Shown here piece by piece: positions 1 through 8,316 of a stretch of 45,864 bases of DNA. The notes beneath the pieces were generated by a model that searched no databases, was not told the origin of the DNA, and saw nothing but the letters and a program-made list of their open reading frames with translations. A program made the position numbers and the translations under genes. Origin of the DNA: Acinetobacter sp. ANC 4862 (GTDB taxonomy: Bacteria; Pseudomonadota; Gammaproteobacteria; Pseudomonadales; Moraxellaceae); NCBI RefSeq assembly GCF_004336635.1, contig NZ_SJXH01000027.1, positions 1-45,864 of the forward strand, in the 5' to 3' direction. Each line of letters starts with the position of its first letter. Within the stretch, counting starts at the first letter, position 1.

Positions 1-183
1 TTGGGACATTAACAGGGCAATAAACTGATCCCATCGAGAAGCAGATCTGAATTTCTGCCCAACATGATGTTGTTTAGCAAGCCGTTCAAAATCTTGTCGT
101 AAGACTGGTTTAATTAACTGATGAAATACGGTATTCTGATGTGACAAAACCTGAATCCTGGTCGTTAAAGTGTTTGTTTGCAC
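1..183 (-). mobile_element. IS4-type transposase, N-terminal part (cut by window edge)
   Basis: Reading the minus strand from a GTG at 183 gives an open frame to the edge of the window, about 61 codons. It contains SHQNTVFHQLIKP, RQDFERLAKQHH and FRSASRWDQFIALLM. This resembles the short N-terminal domain (DUF4372) that precedes the DDE domain in one group of IS4 transposases. The family start is usually at the SHQNTVF segment, so TTG at 147 is an alternative start. The catalytic part lies outside the window. The outer end of the element should lie between here and the end of tsaD at 275, but I could not identify the terminal inverted repeat or a target duplication from one end only. The family call comes from motif memory; whether the element is intact is unknown. 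Confidence 0.6.
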
Positions 184-274
184 TCATATTTTAACTGTTC
201 GGACTCAGGTTTTTTTATTTAAATCAAACTATGGGACAGCAGTGGCTTTCAGCCTCTTTTTAAATAATCAAAAC

Positions 275-1291
275 TTATACTTCTGAAGGATTGGTCAATT
301 CCGTCATCGGCCAACGCGGAGTCGTCGTCACCGACAAACCATCACACTGCCCTGCTTTTAAACGTTGATAACCTGCAAAGGCAATCATTGCGCCATTATC
401 GGTACATAAAGCTGGTTCTGCATAATAAACTTGTGCTTGAATTTTGGCTAAATCTGCTTCCAAACGTTCACGTAAACGTTTATTGGCACTCACCCCACCT
501 GCAATCACCAAACGTTTCAAACCAGTTTGTTTCAGCGCTTTAACGGACTTTTTCACCAAGGTATCCACCAAGGCTTCTTGGAAGGATGCGGCAATATCTG
601 CTTCACGGTTTTGACCTTCAACTTTTTTCAATTGAATTGAAACCGCAGTTTTTAAACCACTGAAAGAAAAGTCTAAACCTTGATGCAACATCGGACGTGG
701 GAAATCAAAGGCTGTTGCGCTGCCTTGCAATGCCAATTTAGAAATATTCGGTCCCCCCGGATAGGCCAAGCCCATCATTTTCGCGACTTTATCAAAAGCC
801 TCACCCGCTGCATCATCAATCGATTCGCCCAGCAATTCATATTGACCAATACCATGCGCTGCCATGAGCTGGGTATGTCCACCAGAGACCAATAAAGCGA
901 CAAACGGAAACTCTGGAGGTGTCGCAGATAATAAAGGCGCAAGCATATGACCTTCCATATGATGCACACCAATGGCCGGTTTATTGAGTGCAAATGCCAA
1001 GGTACGACCAAATAATGCACCCGTCATTAATGCGCCCATCAAGCCTGGACCACGCGTATATGCAATGGCATCAATTTGTGATTTTTTAATATTACTTTGT
1101 TCAAGCAACTGATTCATTAAAGGAATTAATTTTCTGACATGGTCTCGTGAAGCCAGTTCCGGAACAACACCACCATATTCTGCATGCAGTTTAATCTGAC
1201 TATATAACACCTGTCCTATCAAGCCGACTTCACTGTCATAGAGTGCTAACCCAGTTTCATCACAAGAAGTTTCTAAGCCAAGAACGATCAT
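275..1291 (-). CDS. tsaD: tRNA N6-threonylcarbamoyladenosine transferase TsaD
   Basis: Transfers the threonylcarbamoyl group from threonylcarbamoyl-AMP to A37 of ANN-decoding tRNAs, acting with TsaB and TsaE in the cytoplasm. The 338-aa length is normal for the family. It begins with the ASKHA nucleotide-binding segment GLETSCDET (residues 5-13). It carries the metal-binding HMEGH at 111-115, and VSGGHTQL and GGPNISK follow as expected for the Kae1/TsaD fold. The ATG at 1291 is followed by the conserved N-terminus without an extension. The gene is divergent from rpsU across about 145 bp, a neighbourhood seen in many gammaproteobacteria. The end of an IS4-type element lies just past its stop codon, so the gene is intact but its native terminator may have been displaced. 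Confidence 0.97.
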   Translation of the reverse strand: MIVLGLETSCDETGLALYDSEVGLIGQVLYSQIKLHAEYGGVVPELASRDHVRKLIPLMNQLLEQSNIKKSQIDAIAYTRGPGLMGALMTGALFGRTLAFALNKPAIGVHHMEGHMLAPLLSATPPEFPFVALLVSGGHTQLMAAHGIGQYELLGESIDDAAGEAFDKVAKMMGLAYPGGPNISKLALQGSATAFDFPRPMLHQGLDFSFSGLKTAVSIQLKKVEGQNREADIAASFQEALVDTLVKKSVKALKQTGLKRLVIAGGVSANKRLRERLEADLAKIQAQVYYAEPALCTDNGAMIAFAGYQRLKAGQCDGLSVTTTPRWPMTELTNPSEV

Positions 1292-1339
1292 TAAACTGCC
1301 TTTTACCCGTATCTAAATATTGCTAAAGCTATTATAGAC

Positions 1340-1368
1340 TTGTGATATGAGATGTAAATGAGTAAAAT
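1340..1368 (+). promoter_or_regulatory. Sigma-70-type promoter for rpsU
   Basis: TTGTGA at 1340-1345 and TAAAAT at 1363-1368 are separated by 17 bp, close to the sigma-70 consensus, and lie about 70 bp before the rpsU start. A second copy of the 9-mer ACTTGTGAT lies at 1379-1387. It places another TTGTGA 17 bp before ATAGAT, so a second, weaker promoter is possible. Assigned by eye only. Confidence 0.55.
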
Positions 1369-1436
1369 ACTGTCCTTCACTTGTGATCTAAGGCAATCCT
1401 GCCATAGATCTTATCCATAACTTATGAGGATTCTTC

Positions 1437-1652
1437 ATGCCACAAGTTAAATTGAAAGAAGGCGAACCAGTAGACGTAGCTATCCGTCGTTTCAAACGTT
1501 CATGCGAAAAAGCTGGTGTTTTAGCTGACGTTCGTAAACGCGAATTCTACGAAAAACCAACTCAAGAACGTAAACGTAAAAAAGCTGCTGCAGTTAAACG
1601 CTACCAAAAGAAATTGGCGCGTGAATCTGTACGTACTACTCGCCTTTACTAA
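1437..1652 (+). CDS. rpsU: 30S ribosomal protein bS21
   Basis: Small basic subunit protein that helps mRNA bind to the 30S ribosome. The 71-aa product is the full family length. It has the typical start [20 protein letters not shown], the KREFYEKPT segment and a lysine/arginine-rich C-terminal helix. GAGGA lies 8 bp before the ATG. In enterobacteria rpsU is followed by dnaG and rpoD; here it is followed after 32 bp by a YqeY-like gene and then by a gene on the opposite strand, so that operon is split in this organism. Confidence 0.98.
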
Positions 1653-1684
1653 TTAATTTGTGATTGACTGCCTGGACAAGATAA

Positions 1685-2131
1685 ATGACTACTTTAAAAA
1701 ACCAAATAACGGACGTTTTGAAAGCAACTATGCGTGCAAAAGAAATGTCGAAGTTAACGGTAATTCGTGGTCTTCAGGCGGCAATTAAGCAAATCGAAAT
1801 CGATGAGCGCAAAGAGCTTGACGATGTTCAAGTTCTTGCGGTCATTGAAAAGCAAATCAAACAACGTAAAGATTCGATTAAAGCCTACGAAGGTGCTAAT
1901 CGACAAGACTTAGCTAGTAAGGAACAAGCCGAAATTGAAGTTATTTCTCAATTTCTACCAGCAGCTATGACTGAGGACGAGCTTGATTCTATCATTGCGC
2001 AGGCTATTACTGCTCAAGAAGCTACTAGCATGAAAGATATGGGTAAGGTGATGAATTCTCTGCGTCCGCTCATAGCCGGGCGCGCCGATCCTGCACAAGT
2101 TTCAGCTAAAATTAAAGCTAAACTTGCATAA
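1685..2131 (+). CDS. GatB/YqeY domain protein
   Basis: 148-aa helical protein of the YqeY family, related to the tail domain of the GatB subunit of the tRNA amidotransferase. The conserved blocks are visible: LKATMRAKEM near the start, LTVIRGLQAAIKQIEIDERK, and the C-terminal MKDMGKVMNSLRPLIAGRAD, which matches the family hallmark of a GxVM segment followed by a GRAD-like turn. The molecular role is not established; a tRNA-binding role is inferred from the GatB domain. It sits 32 bp after rpsU and is probably co-transcribed with it, an arrangement common in proteobacteria. Confidence 0.9.
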   Translation: MTTLKNQITDVLKATMRAKEMSKLTVIRGLQAAIKQIEIDERKELDDVQVLAVIEKQIKQRKDSIKAYEGANRQDLASKEQAEIEVISQFLPAAMTEDELDSIIAQAITAQEATSMKDMGKVMNSLRPLIAGRADPAQVSAKIKAKLA

Positions 2132-2162
2132 CCCCACTTCTAGATCATTCTTTCTTTAACGT

Positions 2163-2190
2163 TGAACTGCCTTTATTCAAAGACAGTTCA
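2163..2190. terminator. Hairpin between converging yqeY-like gene and small exported protein gene
   Basis: TGAACTG at 2163-2169 pairs with CAGTTCA at 2184-2190. CTTT and AAAG extend the stem inward around the loop ATTC, with one C/A mismatch. There is no clear run of T on either side, so it is a stable hairpin between converging genes rather than a textbook terminator. Confidence 0.4.
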
Positions 2191-2204
2191 GGCGTATGCT
2201 CTTC

Positions 2205-2570
2205 TTATTTCAGATCACACTGAACATTATATTTTTTCAAAATCAGCATTTCTTTTGATAACATCACTTGATGAATCACATCCTGCTTGGTCATCTGTCT
2301 AAATTGACGGTCTAAAGAATCCCTGTTTCGATCTGCCGCTTGATACAACTGCTCCACATAATTATCCACGATTCCACAGAATTGAACTTGCTGTTGTGGT
2401 GTAAAACTGCTTTGCTGGGCATCCAAACCGCTAAAAAAGTTTCTGGTTTCCTGCTTATACTGTTTAGAAATTTTATCCACGGCTGCCACGTATTGCTCTA
2501 CACTAGCCAAGGCAACATTTGATGTCGCGCACCCCATCAAAAAACAGGAAAATAATATTTTTTTCATCAT
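2205..2570 (-). CDS. Small exported protein, function unknown
   Basis: 121-aa protein with a clear N-terminal export signal: two lysines, a hydrophobic stretch FSCFLMG, and a signal peptidase I-like end at NVALA. The LMGC sequence inside the signal could also be read as a lipobox, so lipoprotein status is open. The mature part is polar and probably helical, with two cysteines (in QFCGIVDNY and near the C-terminus in VQCDLK) that could form a disulfide in the periplasm. Two ATGs are adjacent (2570 and 2567) and either could be used. I do not recognise a family. It stands alone, converging on the YqeY-like gene and about 80 bp from the GFA-fold gene. Confidence 0.75.
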   Translation of the reverse strand: MMKKILFSCFLMGCATSNVALASVEQYVAAVDKISKQYKQETRNFFSGLDAQQSSFTPQQQVQFCGIVDNYVEQLYQAADRNRDSLDRQFRQMTKQDVIHQVMLSKEMLILKKYNVQCDLK

Positions 2571-2648
2571 TCAATCAATATTGTTCATCGTTAGAAATAC
2601 AAATGCAGCCTAAGATTATCATATACTTCAAGTTTTTAGATGTAGATT

Positions 2649-3017
2649 TTATTCATCAATATGCAGAAAAGATGGCTTGTATTGAATATAAGCTTGCTCT
2701 GTAGGTGCCGGTAATTCACCCGAAGTCACCGTCCCTAAGCGTAAACGAATAATGCCTGGCAAATCCACCCGATATGAATAAATCGGACTGCCGCATTCCT
2801 GACAAAAAACCCGTGCTTTATTCGGACTATGAAAATATTCTTTTAGAAATTTAATTCCACTGCCAATTTCAAATTTGGATTTCTGCAAAGGACTGTTCCA
2901 GCCAAAGATTGAGCCTTGAGCCATTTGACAGTCTTTGCAGTAACATATGATGGTTTTTTCAATTTCACCATGATAACGATACTTGACTATTCCACATAAG
3001 CATTGACCTTCTATCAT
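2649..3017 (-). CDS. GFA/CENP-V fold zinc protein
   Basis: 122-aa member of the GFA family (glutathione-dependent formaldehyde-activating enzyme and relatives). The zinc-binding cysteines are in the expected order: CLCG (residues 6-9), CYCKDCQ in the first third, and FCQECGSPI in the middle. Most small family members have no proven activity; catalysis of S-hydroxymethylglutathione formation is known only for a few, so I would not assume it here. AAGGAG lies just before the ATG at 3017. The gene is 45 bp upstream, in transcription terms, of nothing obvious; the BepA-like gene behind it has its own start. Confidence 0.88.
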   Translation of the reverse strand: MIEGQCLCGIVKYRYHGEIEKTIICYCKDCQMAQGSIFGWNSPLQKSKFEIGSGIKFLKEYFHSPNKARVFCQECGSPIYSYRVDLPGIIRLRLGTVTSGELPAPTEQAYIQYKPSFLHIDE

Positions 3018-3062
3018 GCTTAACTCCTTTTTTTATTATCATTGCAAAATAATCATCTGCAA

Positions 3063-4502
3063 TTAGATTCTTAGCTGACGCTCTTTTTGCATTTCATTAA
3101 TGCGCATTTTTAATTTTGCAGACAACAGCTCATTATTTTTGACCAAGCGCTGGGCATGTAATAATGATTTAATTGCATTTTCTTCCCAGCCAGACCAATA
3201 TTCAACTTCTGCCCGATAACGCAATACATTTACCGTTCTAACTGGGGATTGCTGATCGATATTTGCAGCTTGCTGCATCAAGCGCCAGGCCTGAATATCA
3301 CGAGGATTCTTATTGGAAAAACGCTGAACGAGATTTAATGCTTGTGCAGGTTGTTTTTGGCGAATATAGACTTCCGCCAGCTTGAAAGCCAAAGCTCGAT
3401 TTTCAGGCATAATTCGTGCGGCAGACTGAATCGCCCTATATGCTTCATCAGTTTTGTTTTGCCCCAAATAAATATCGGTTTGAATCAAAACCAACAAATT
3501 ATTTAAGCGCTGCTGTGCCTTTGCCTGATCTAAAACTTGCTGAGCTAAAACATAGTCGCCTTGTTTTAGATAAAAAGCGGATAGAGCCAACTGCCCTGCA
3601 AAATTTTTACGATTGGCTAAAATCTGTAATTGCTGTTCAGTGGTCTGATTAGAAATTACCCGACTGTACCATTTCAGTATTTCAAAATCTTCATCATGCA
3701 AACTTGGTTTTACTCGGGGGAATTGATTGGCGCGTAAACGTGCTTCACTCATCCGTTCTGTACTTAAAGGATGCGTCAACCAAAAGTCTGGCAAAAAACT
3801 AACCTTACTGGTTGATCGATCCATGACTTCAAAAAAGTCCGCCATACTTTGTGGGCTATAACCCGCAGTATACATATATTGCATGCCAATCCGGTCAGCT
3901 TCACGTTCCTGGTTACGACTGTAATTCAACTGCTTATCCATTAATGCAGCTTGCGAACCTAACATCACCGCCGTACCCACATCACCATCCGCTTGCGAGG
4001 CAATCAAAGCACCCACCAAAAGCCCTGCTAAAGTCAGTAAGCCCTGCCCCTTAAAGGCCTCTTGTGAACGACTGTAATGACGTTGTGATACATGTGCAAC
4101 TTCATGTGCCATCACCCCCGCTACTTCATCCATATTTCGGGCAGAAATCACCATCCCGGTGTTAATGGCAAACAGCCCACCAGGAACAGCAAAAGCATTA
4201 ATCTGAGGGTCATTGATAATGACCAGGCCTATAGGCTGCCCAAGCTGAGTTTGACTTAAAATATGGGAAAATACACTGACCAATTGATCTTCTAACCATG
4301 GATTTTGCAGCACAGGCATTTGTTTTTGAACTTCACGAAATACTTTTTCGCCAATCATTTTTTCTTTTTGTTGGTCAATTAAACCGACTCCACTGCCGAT
4401 TTCAGGAACATTAAACTGTGGTGTTGAATTCATATTAGCACTGTGTGCCGGCCCCATAACTGAGACCAAACCAATACTGCAAGCTAATAGAAACCGTTTC
4501 AA
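3063..4502 (-). CDS. bepA: M48 periplasmic metalloprotease with TPR repeats, BepA-like
   Basis: 479-aa zinc protease of the BepA/YfgC type, which in E. coli assists and clears stalled outer-membrane proteins such as LptD at the Bam complex. A signal peptide covers about residues 1-22, ending in HSA. The HEVAH zinc motif is at 133-137 and the third ligand lies in EREAD near residue 201, so the active site is complete. A hydrophobic segment at about 155-168 may sit against the membrane. From about residue 300 the sequence is helical and repetitive (for example AFYLKQGDYVLAQQVL and AEVYIRQKQPAQALNLV), as expected of the C-terminal TPR domain. Length matches the family. It appears to be a single-gene unit. 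Confidence 0.92.
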   Translation of the reverse strand: MKRFLLACSIGLVSVMGPAHSANMNSTPQFNVPEIGSGVGLIDQQKEKMIGEKVFREVQKQMPVLQNPWLEDQLVSVFSHILSQTQLGQPIGLVIINDPQINAFAVPGGLFAINTGMVISARNMDEVAGVMAHEVAHVSQRHYSRSQEAFKGQGLLTLAGLLVGALIASQADGDVGTAVMLGSQAALMDKQLNYSRNQEREADRIGMQYMYTAGYSPQSMADFFEVMDRSTSKVSFLPDFWLTHPLSTERMSEARLRANQFPRVKPSLHDEDFEILKWYSRVISNQTTEQQLQILANRKNFAGQLALSAFYLKQGDYVLAQQVLDQAKAQQRLNNLLVLIQTDIYLGQNKTDEAYRAIQSAARIMPENRALAFKLAEVYIRQKQPAQALNLVQRFSNKNPRDIQAWRLMQQAANIDQQSPVRTVNVLRYRAEVEYWSGWEENAIKSLLHAQRLVKNNELLSAKLKMRINEMQKERQLRI

Positions 4503-4587
4503 TGTTATATTCTCAAACTGCTTTTTTCAATTTATCAGACTATAACATTGAAAATTGGAGGGATTTGCAATGAAGTGTTATCAAATT

Positions 4588-5556
4588 TTAAGAAAATGAA
4601 GCATTCACCACAGAAAGTGGTGTTCGTCCTTCCAGTGCATCAACCAAATTACGATACGCCAGTTCAGCCATTTTTTTACGTGTTTCTGCAGTTGCAGAAC
4701 CGACATGTGGCAAAGTTACCACATTGTCTAAATTAAACAGCTCTGATTCTTGTAGAGGCTCTTTTGCATAGACATCCAACCCGGCAGCAAAAATTTTACC
4801 TGCTTTTAAGGTTTCAATTAAGGCCTGCTCATCTATCACAGAACCACGAGCAATATTCACAAACACCGCATGTGGCTGCATCTGATCAAACTCATGCTGA
4901 CCGATCAACGCTTTAGATTCTGTATTTAAATCAACAGCGACCACAACAAAATCTGATTGTTGTAATAATTCATCCAGACCGCAATATCTTGCATTTAAAG
5001 GTTGTGCCAATTCCAGTTTTTCACGACGATTATGATAAAGAATATTCATATTAAAGCCATAAAAGCCACGACGTGCCACAGCAGCACCAATATTACCCAG
5101 ACCAACAATGCCTAAGGTTTTGCCAAAAATATCGTGTCCAAATTGAGCTTCAGCTGCTGTACGTTTCCATTGACCTTGCTTGGTCCATTGATCCAAATAA
5201 GAAACTTTACGCGCAGCACTCATCAATAAGGTAAACGCTAAATCGGCTGTGGTTTCTGTAAGCACATGCGGCGTGTTAGATAACCAGATTTTTTTCTGAT
5301 TTAAATAGGTAAGATCGTAGTTGTCATAACCCACGCTAACACTGGAAATAATTTTAAGTTGCTGTGCCGTGTCCAAATTACCCGCATTCAGTAGACGCCC
5401 TGCACCAATCATGCCATCTGCATCTTTGACCTGTTCACGGATCTGATGGTTAACATCACCCAATTTTGGATTAATGACTTCAACCTGATATTGAGCTTGT
5501 AAACGTTGCAGTATCTCTTGATCTAACTGACTAAAAACAACAACTTTCTTTTTCAT
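4588..5556 (-). CDS. D-2-hydroxyacid dehydrogenase, GhrB-like
   Basis: 322-aa NAD(P)-dependent dehydrogenase that reduces small 2-ketoacids such as glyoxylate, hydroxypyruvate or 2-ketogluconate; the exact substrate cannot be read from sequence. The Rossmann motif GIVGLGNIGAAVARR lies in the middle. The catalytic Arg is in NIARGSVID, the Glu in DVYAKEPL and the His in LPHVGSAT, all present. I chose the ATG at 5556 because the protein then begins MKKKVVVFSQ at the first beta strand. That ATG also overlaps the stop of the upstream gene by four bases (ATGA), which implies translational coupling. A longer reading from 5598 would add 14 residues overlapping the neighbour. Confidence 0.92.
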   Translation of the reverse strand: MKKKVVVFSQLDQEILQRLQAQYQVEVINPKLGDVNHQIREQVKDADGMIGAGRLLNAGNLDTAQQLKIISSVSVGYDNYDLTYLNQKKIWLSNTPHVLTETTADLAFTLLMSAARKVSYLDQWTKQGQWKRTAAEAQFGHDIFGKTLGIVGLGNIGAAVARRGFYGFNMNILYHNRREKLELAQPLNARYCGLDELLQQSDFVVVAVDLNTESKALIGQHEFDQMQPHAVFVNIARGSVIDEQALIETLKAGKIFAAGLDVYAKEPLQESELFNLDNVVTLPHVGSATAETRKKMAELAYRNLVDALEGRTPLSVVNASFS

Positions 5557-6221
5557 GTAGCATCCATGTTTTGGTTGGTTTTTTGCATAAATTGCCATAA
5601 GCGTTTTTTTAATAATGGCTGATCCAGCATCTCTTGCAGACCAGCTAAATGCATACTTTTTGAATGATTAAAATAAGGAAATTGCCCTAAAAAAATAATA
5701 TTTTTATCCGCGCTAATGGCATCTACAAAACCTTGTACATAACTTTCCGCACCGCGACCATCCTGGAAATTCATTAAAGGAAATGGCCACTGCAATTCAT
5801 AATATTCAGCGCGAAGGGCTTGCTGAATATTATTCCACAGGTGCTGTTGTTCAGCGCTCAGCTCAGTAGCATCAATCACGATGACACAATGTGGCAAACC
5901 AAAAGCCTGCAATTGAAAAGCTGCGATGTGTAGCGCAGGTCGTTCCTCAATAACTTGAGGCACAACTTCAGCTTGAACCTCTTTGACAGCCAGGGTTGGC
6001 GTTGGCAACTGTTCTGGTCGATCAAGCGTTTTAAGCTGTTCAGTTTTTGGCTGTGGTGGTATGGGTGATTGAGCTTTCGCCACCACAATTTCGCTCAGAT
6101 ATTCGGGTGCGGCTTGATCTCGCCAAATGGATGAAGACGGCATTTTTTGACACGCAGCACCCTTAGGAACCCAGATATCAATTCCTAATGTTGCCAGTAT
6201 GTCACGCTGATGCCCTATCAT
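5553..6221 (-). CDS. Probable DNA polymerase III psi subunit (HolD-like), divergent
   Basis: 222-aa protein of unassigned family. Its start, QRDILATLGIDIWVPKG, resembles the start of E. coli HolD, in which a short helix followed by LGIxxW binds the tau/gamma clamp loader. The C-terminal part, LQEMLDQPLLKKRLWQFM, resembles the end of HolD, where LTDLRANP and ALWQQI lie at equivalent places. Between them lies a proline- and charge-rich linker (about residues 50-90) and a compact alpha/beta region (CVIVIDATEL ... NIIFLGQFPYF) that makes the protein longer than the 137-aa E. coli psi. If correct, it joins the chi subunit and single-strand binding protein to the clamp loader. It is coupled by a four-base overlap to the dehydrogenase gene. 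The call is a motif-level inference. Confidence 0.5.
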   Translation of the reverse strand: MIGHQRDILATLGIDIWVPKGAACQKMPSSSIWRDQAAPEYLSEIVVAKAQSPIPPQPKTEQLKTLDRPEQLPTPTLAVKEVQAEVVPQVIEERPALHIAAFQLQAFGLPHCVIVIDATELSAEQQHLWNNIQQALRAEYYELQWPFPLMNFQDGRGAESYVQGFVDAISADKNIIFLGQFPYFNHSKSMHLAGLQEMLDQPLLKKRLWQFMQKTNQNMDAT

Positions 6222-6336
6222 CTTTTTTCATCACCCATTGAATGCTTGGTATTCTAACGAGATTACTTGTCTTTTGCTGATCTTTTATTAAAGATTAGTT
6301 TAATCATCACTCATCTATAATTTTATCGCAGCTTGT

Positions 6337-8226
6337 TTATACAATCATCAAACGATTTTTTTTCTGCATTTGTTCAATAATTTCATCCGTTTCAAAACCC
6401 AAACGCCAATACAGCAATTCCAGAACATCCAGTTCATCCTGGGTAATAATACGGTCATTCCACAGGCACACTTCGGCAATACCTAAAATACTTAAACGGT
6501 CACGTAATAGTAAGCCTGCGATATCATTTAAGATTTCTGCCAAATCAATTGGCTCATCCGAGATTTCGGTATACATCTCCTGCTCTTTTGCAGTCAGGAC
6601 ACGCTTGAGAATCTTTTCACGTACCTCCAGTTGATTCTGGCTATTGATTTGCTGCACATGCAACAAGGCATCTATCAGACGCACAATATGCGGTTTAACT
6701 TCTTCCAATGAAGTCGGTGTATGCAATGGCAGAAGATTCAATTCAAATTTCACATATTCAAGCAACAAGGCATCCAGCAATCCAATTTCACCATCTTCTT
6801 GAATAATTCGCGCCAGTTTCATTAAAAACTGCCGTGCAATGGTGGCAGGCATTGCCCCAATATTTTTACAGGCTTCACGAAAAATAGAAATATGAACACG
6901 ACCGTCTAAATTGAGTAATGAATCAACAATTGCCCGACTCACTTCCGCATCTGCCGGAATAAATTCACGATACTGTCGAATCATTAAAATCGACACCATT
7001 ACTTCTCGCGAACCGGTTGCCGTCTGTAATGCCCGCTGTATTAATTCAGGGCGCCGCATATTATTTCGAATTTCTGGATTTAAAGGTTTAATTGCATCAT
7101 TAATTGCAAAACTAATCGGTGATAAACGTAACAGCGGAAGCGGTTGGGGTGAACTCCACGGTGAATATATTTCACTATTCACTTCATCCAGTGACCGGAA
7201 CAAACTAAATAGCGGCTGATTACGTAATTTTTTTAAATTTTCGAGCTGTAAATCCTGCACCAAACCTGGGTTCAGCTCATAAATACGCTGTTCAATACTG
7301 GGATGGATATTCATCCAGTTTTGTGGACTTAAAGAATTGGCAAAGCACATATGAGAAATGGATTCCGCATATTCACTGTGAATTTGAGAACCGGAATGAT
7401 GCACATAAATTCTTAATAGCGTTTGCACATTGGCATCATTCTGAATCAGACGCCTGGTCTTTTGATCATTTTTAAATGTCCGCCCACCCAATGAAATATA
7501 TTTAATAAATCGAGTGATTAAAACACCCAGACTTCCAATCAACCAAATCACCCCACCCATCGCAACAAAGGAAGTGGCAAATTTATGCGTACGTGCTTGA
7601 CCATGCTTGGTAAAGCCCAGTTTGGCAATTTTACTGCCCCACTGGCTAAAAGTGGTGAGACTACTATAAAGAATTTTTAGACGGGTATTTTCTGCCGTTT
7701 CACCGGATAAAATTTTATTAAACTCATGGATTAACAAACCATAAAGTTCCAATTCATCTAAATTTTGTAATGCACCCCAAGTCAGAATAATCACAATATC
7801 ACGCGGATAAAAACCTGCCGTGAGAGCATTTACGCCCACTTCATTGGGAAGTACATAGACTGCGGGGGTATCTATTAAAAAGGTATCTGCCAATTGTTCA
7901 GTGATTTTGAGTGCAAGACTTTCTTCAGGAATACTTTCAATTAAGCTTAAGCGACGTGCACCCAACTGTTTTGCCAGCGAATGCCCACCGGAACGAAATA
8001 CATAAAATTCATACAGGACGGAAATCGCCATCACACTCAGCAACAGCACGATTAAATAAGGGCTCAAAGCATGCCAAAAAACAGACTGGGTAGGATCAAG
8101 ATAAAATACCCACAACCCCGCAATCGTATTTAAAATGAATAGTGTGAGCAACACCGCAAGCACACAAATACTCGCAGACCAAACCATATTTTTGTTTTGA
8201 ATAAAAGAATAACCCGCACTATTCAA
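6337..8226 (-). CDS. M48-type membrane protein with degenerate zinc site and TerB-like C-terminus
   Basis: 629-aa inner-membrane protein. Hydrophobic segments lie at about 17-42, 53-72 and 222-240. Residues 120-345 follow the M48 peptidase pattern closely (VNALTAGFYPRD, WGALQNLDELELYGLLIHEF, ESISHMCFANSL, IHPSIEQRIYELNPG). The zinc motif reads HEFNK at 167-171 instead of HEFSH, and the usual REFLAD segment with the third ligand reads RTFKND at 249-254. The second His and the Glu ligand are therefore missing, and the protein is probably not a protease. The C-terminal 120 residues, including VCLWNDRIITQDELDVLELLYWRLGF, resemble a TerB-like helical domain. The start is TTG at 8226, preceded at 8 bp by AAGGA; a later ATG would cut into the first helix. 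No partner is obvious. Confidence 0.82.
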   Translation of the reverse strand: MNSAGYSFIQNKNMVWSASICVLAVLLTLFILNTIAGLWVFYLDPTQSVFWHALSPYLIVLLLSVMAISVLYEFYVFRSGGHSLAKQLGARRLSLIESIPEESLALKITEQLADTFLIDTPAVYVLPNEVGVNALTAGFYPRDIVIILTWGALQNLDELELYGLLIHEFNKILSGETAENTRLKILYSSLTTFSQWGSKIAKLGFTKHGQARTHKFATSFVAMGGVIWLIGSLGVLITRFIKYISLGGRTFKNDQKTRRLIQNDANVQTLLRIYVHHSGSQIHSEYAESISHMCFANSLSPQNWMNIHPSIEQRIYELNPGLVQDLQLENLKKLRNQPLFSLFRSLDEVNSEIYSPWSSPQPLPLLRLSPISFAINDAIKPLNPEIRNNMRRPELIQRALQTATGSREVMVSILMIRQYREFIPADAEVSRAIVDSLLNLDGRVHISIFREACKNIGAMPATIARQFLMKLARIIQEDGEIGLLDALLLEYVKFELNLLPLHTPTSLEEVKPHIVRLIDALLHVQQINSQNQLEVREKILKRVLTAKEQEMYTEISDEPIDLAEILNDIAGLLLRDRLSILGIAEVCLWNDRIITQDELDVLELLYWRLGFETDEIIEQMQKKNRLMIV

Positions 8227-8272
8227 TGTGAAGATCCTTTATCACCTTGTATTTGTTCACTCATCATAAATT

Positions 8273-8298
8273 AAAAAAGCGGGAAATTCCCGCTTTTC
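8273..8298 (-). terminator. Rho-independent terminator after purF
   Basis: AAAAGCGGGA and TCCCGCTTTT form a near-perfect stem at 8275-8297. Read on the minus strand it is followed by a run of T, about 20 bp after the purF stop codon. Confidence 0.85.
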
Positions 8299-8316
8299 AT
8301 AGAATTAAGAAGAATT

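Noticed and set aside
6337..8226. Call as HtpX-like active protease
   Set aside because: The HEXXH motif reads HEFNK and the Glu ligand position is Thr.
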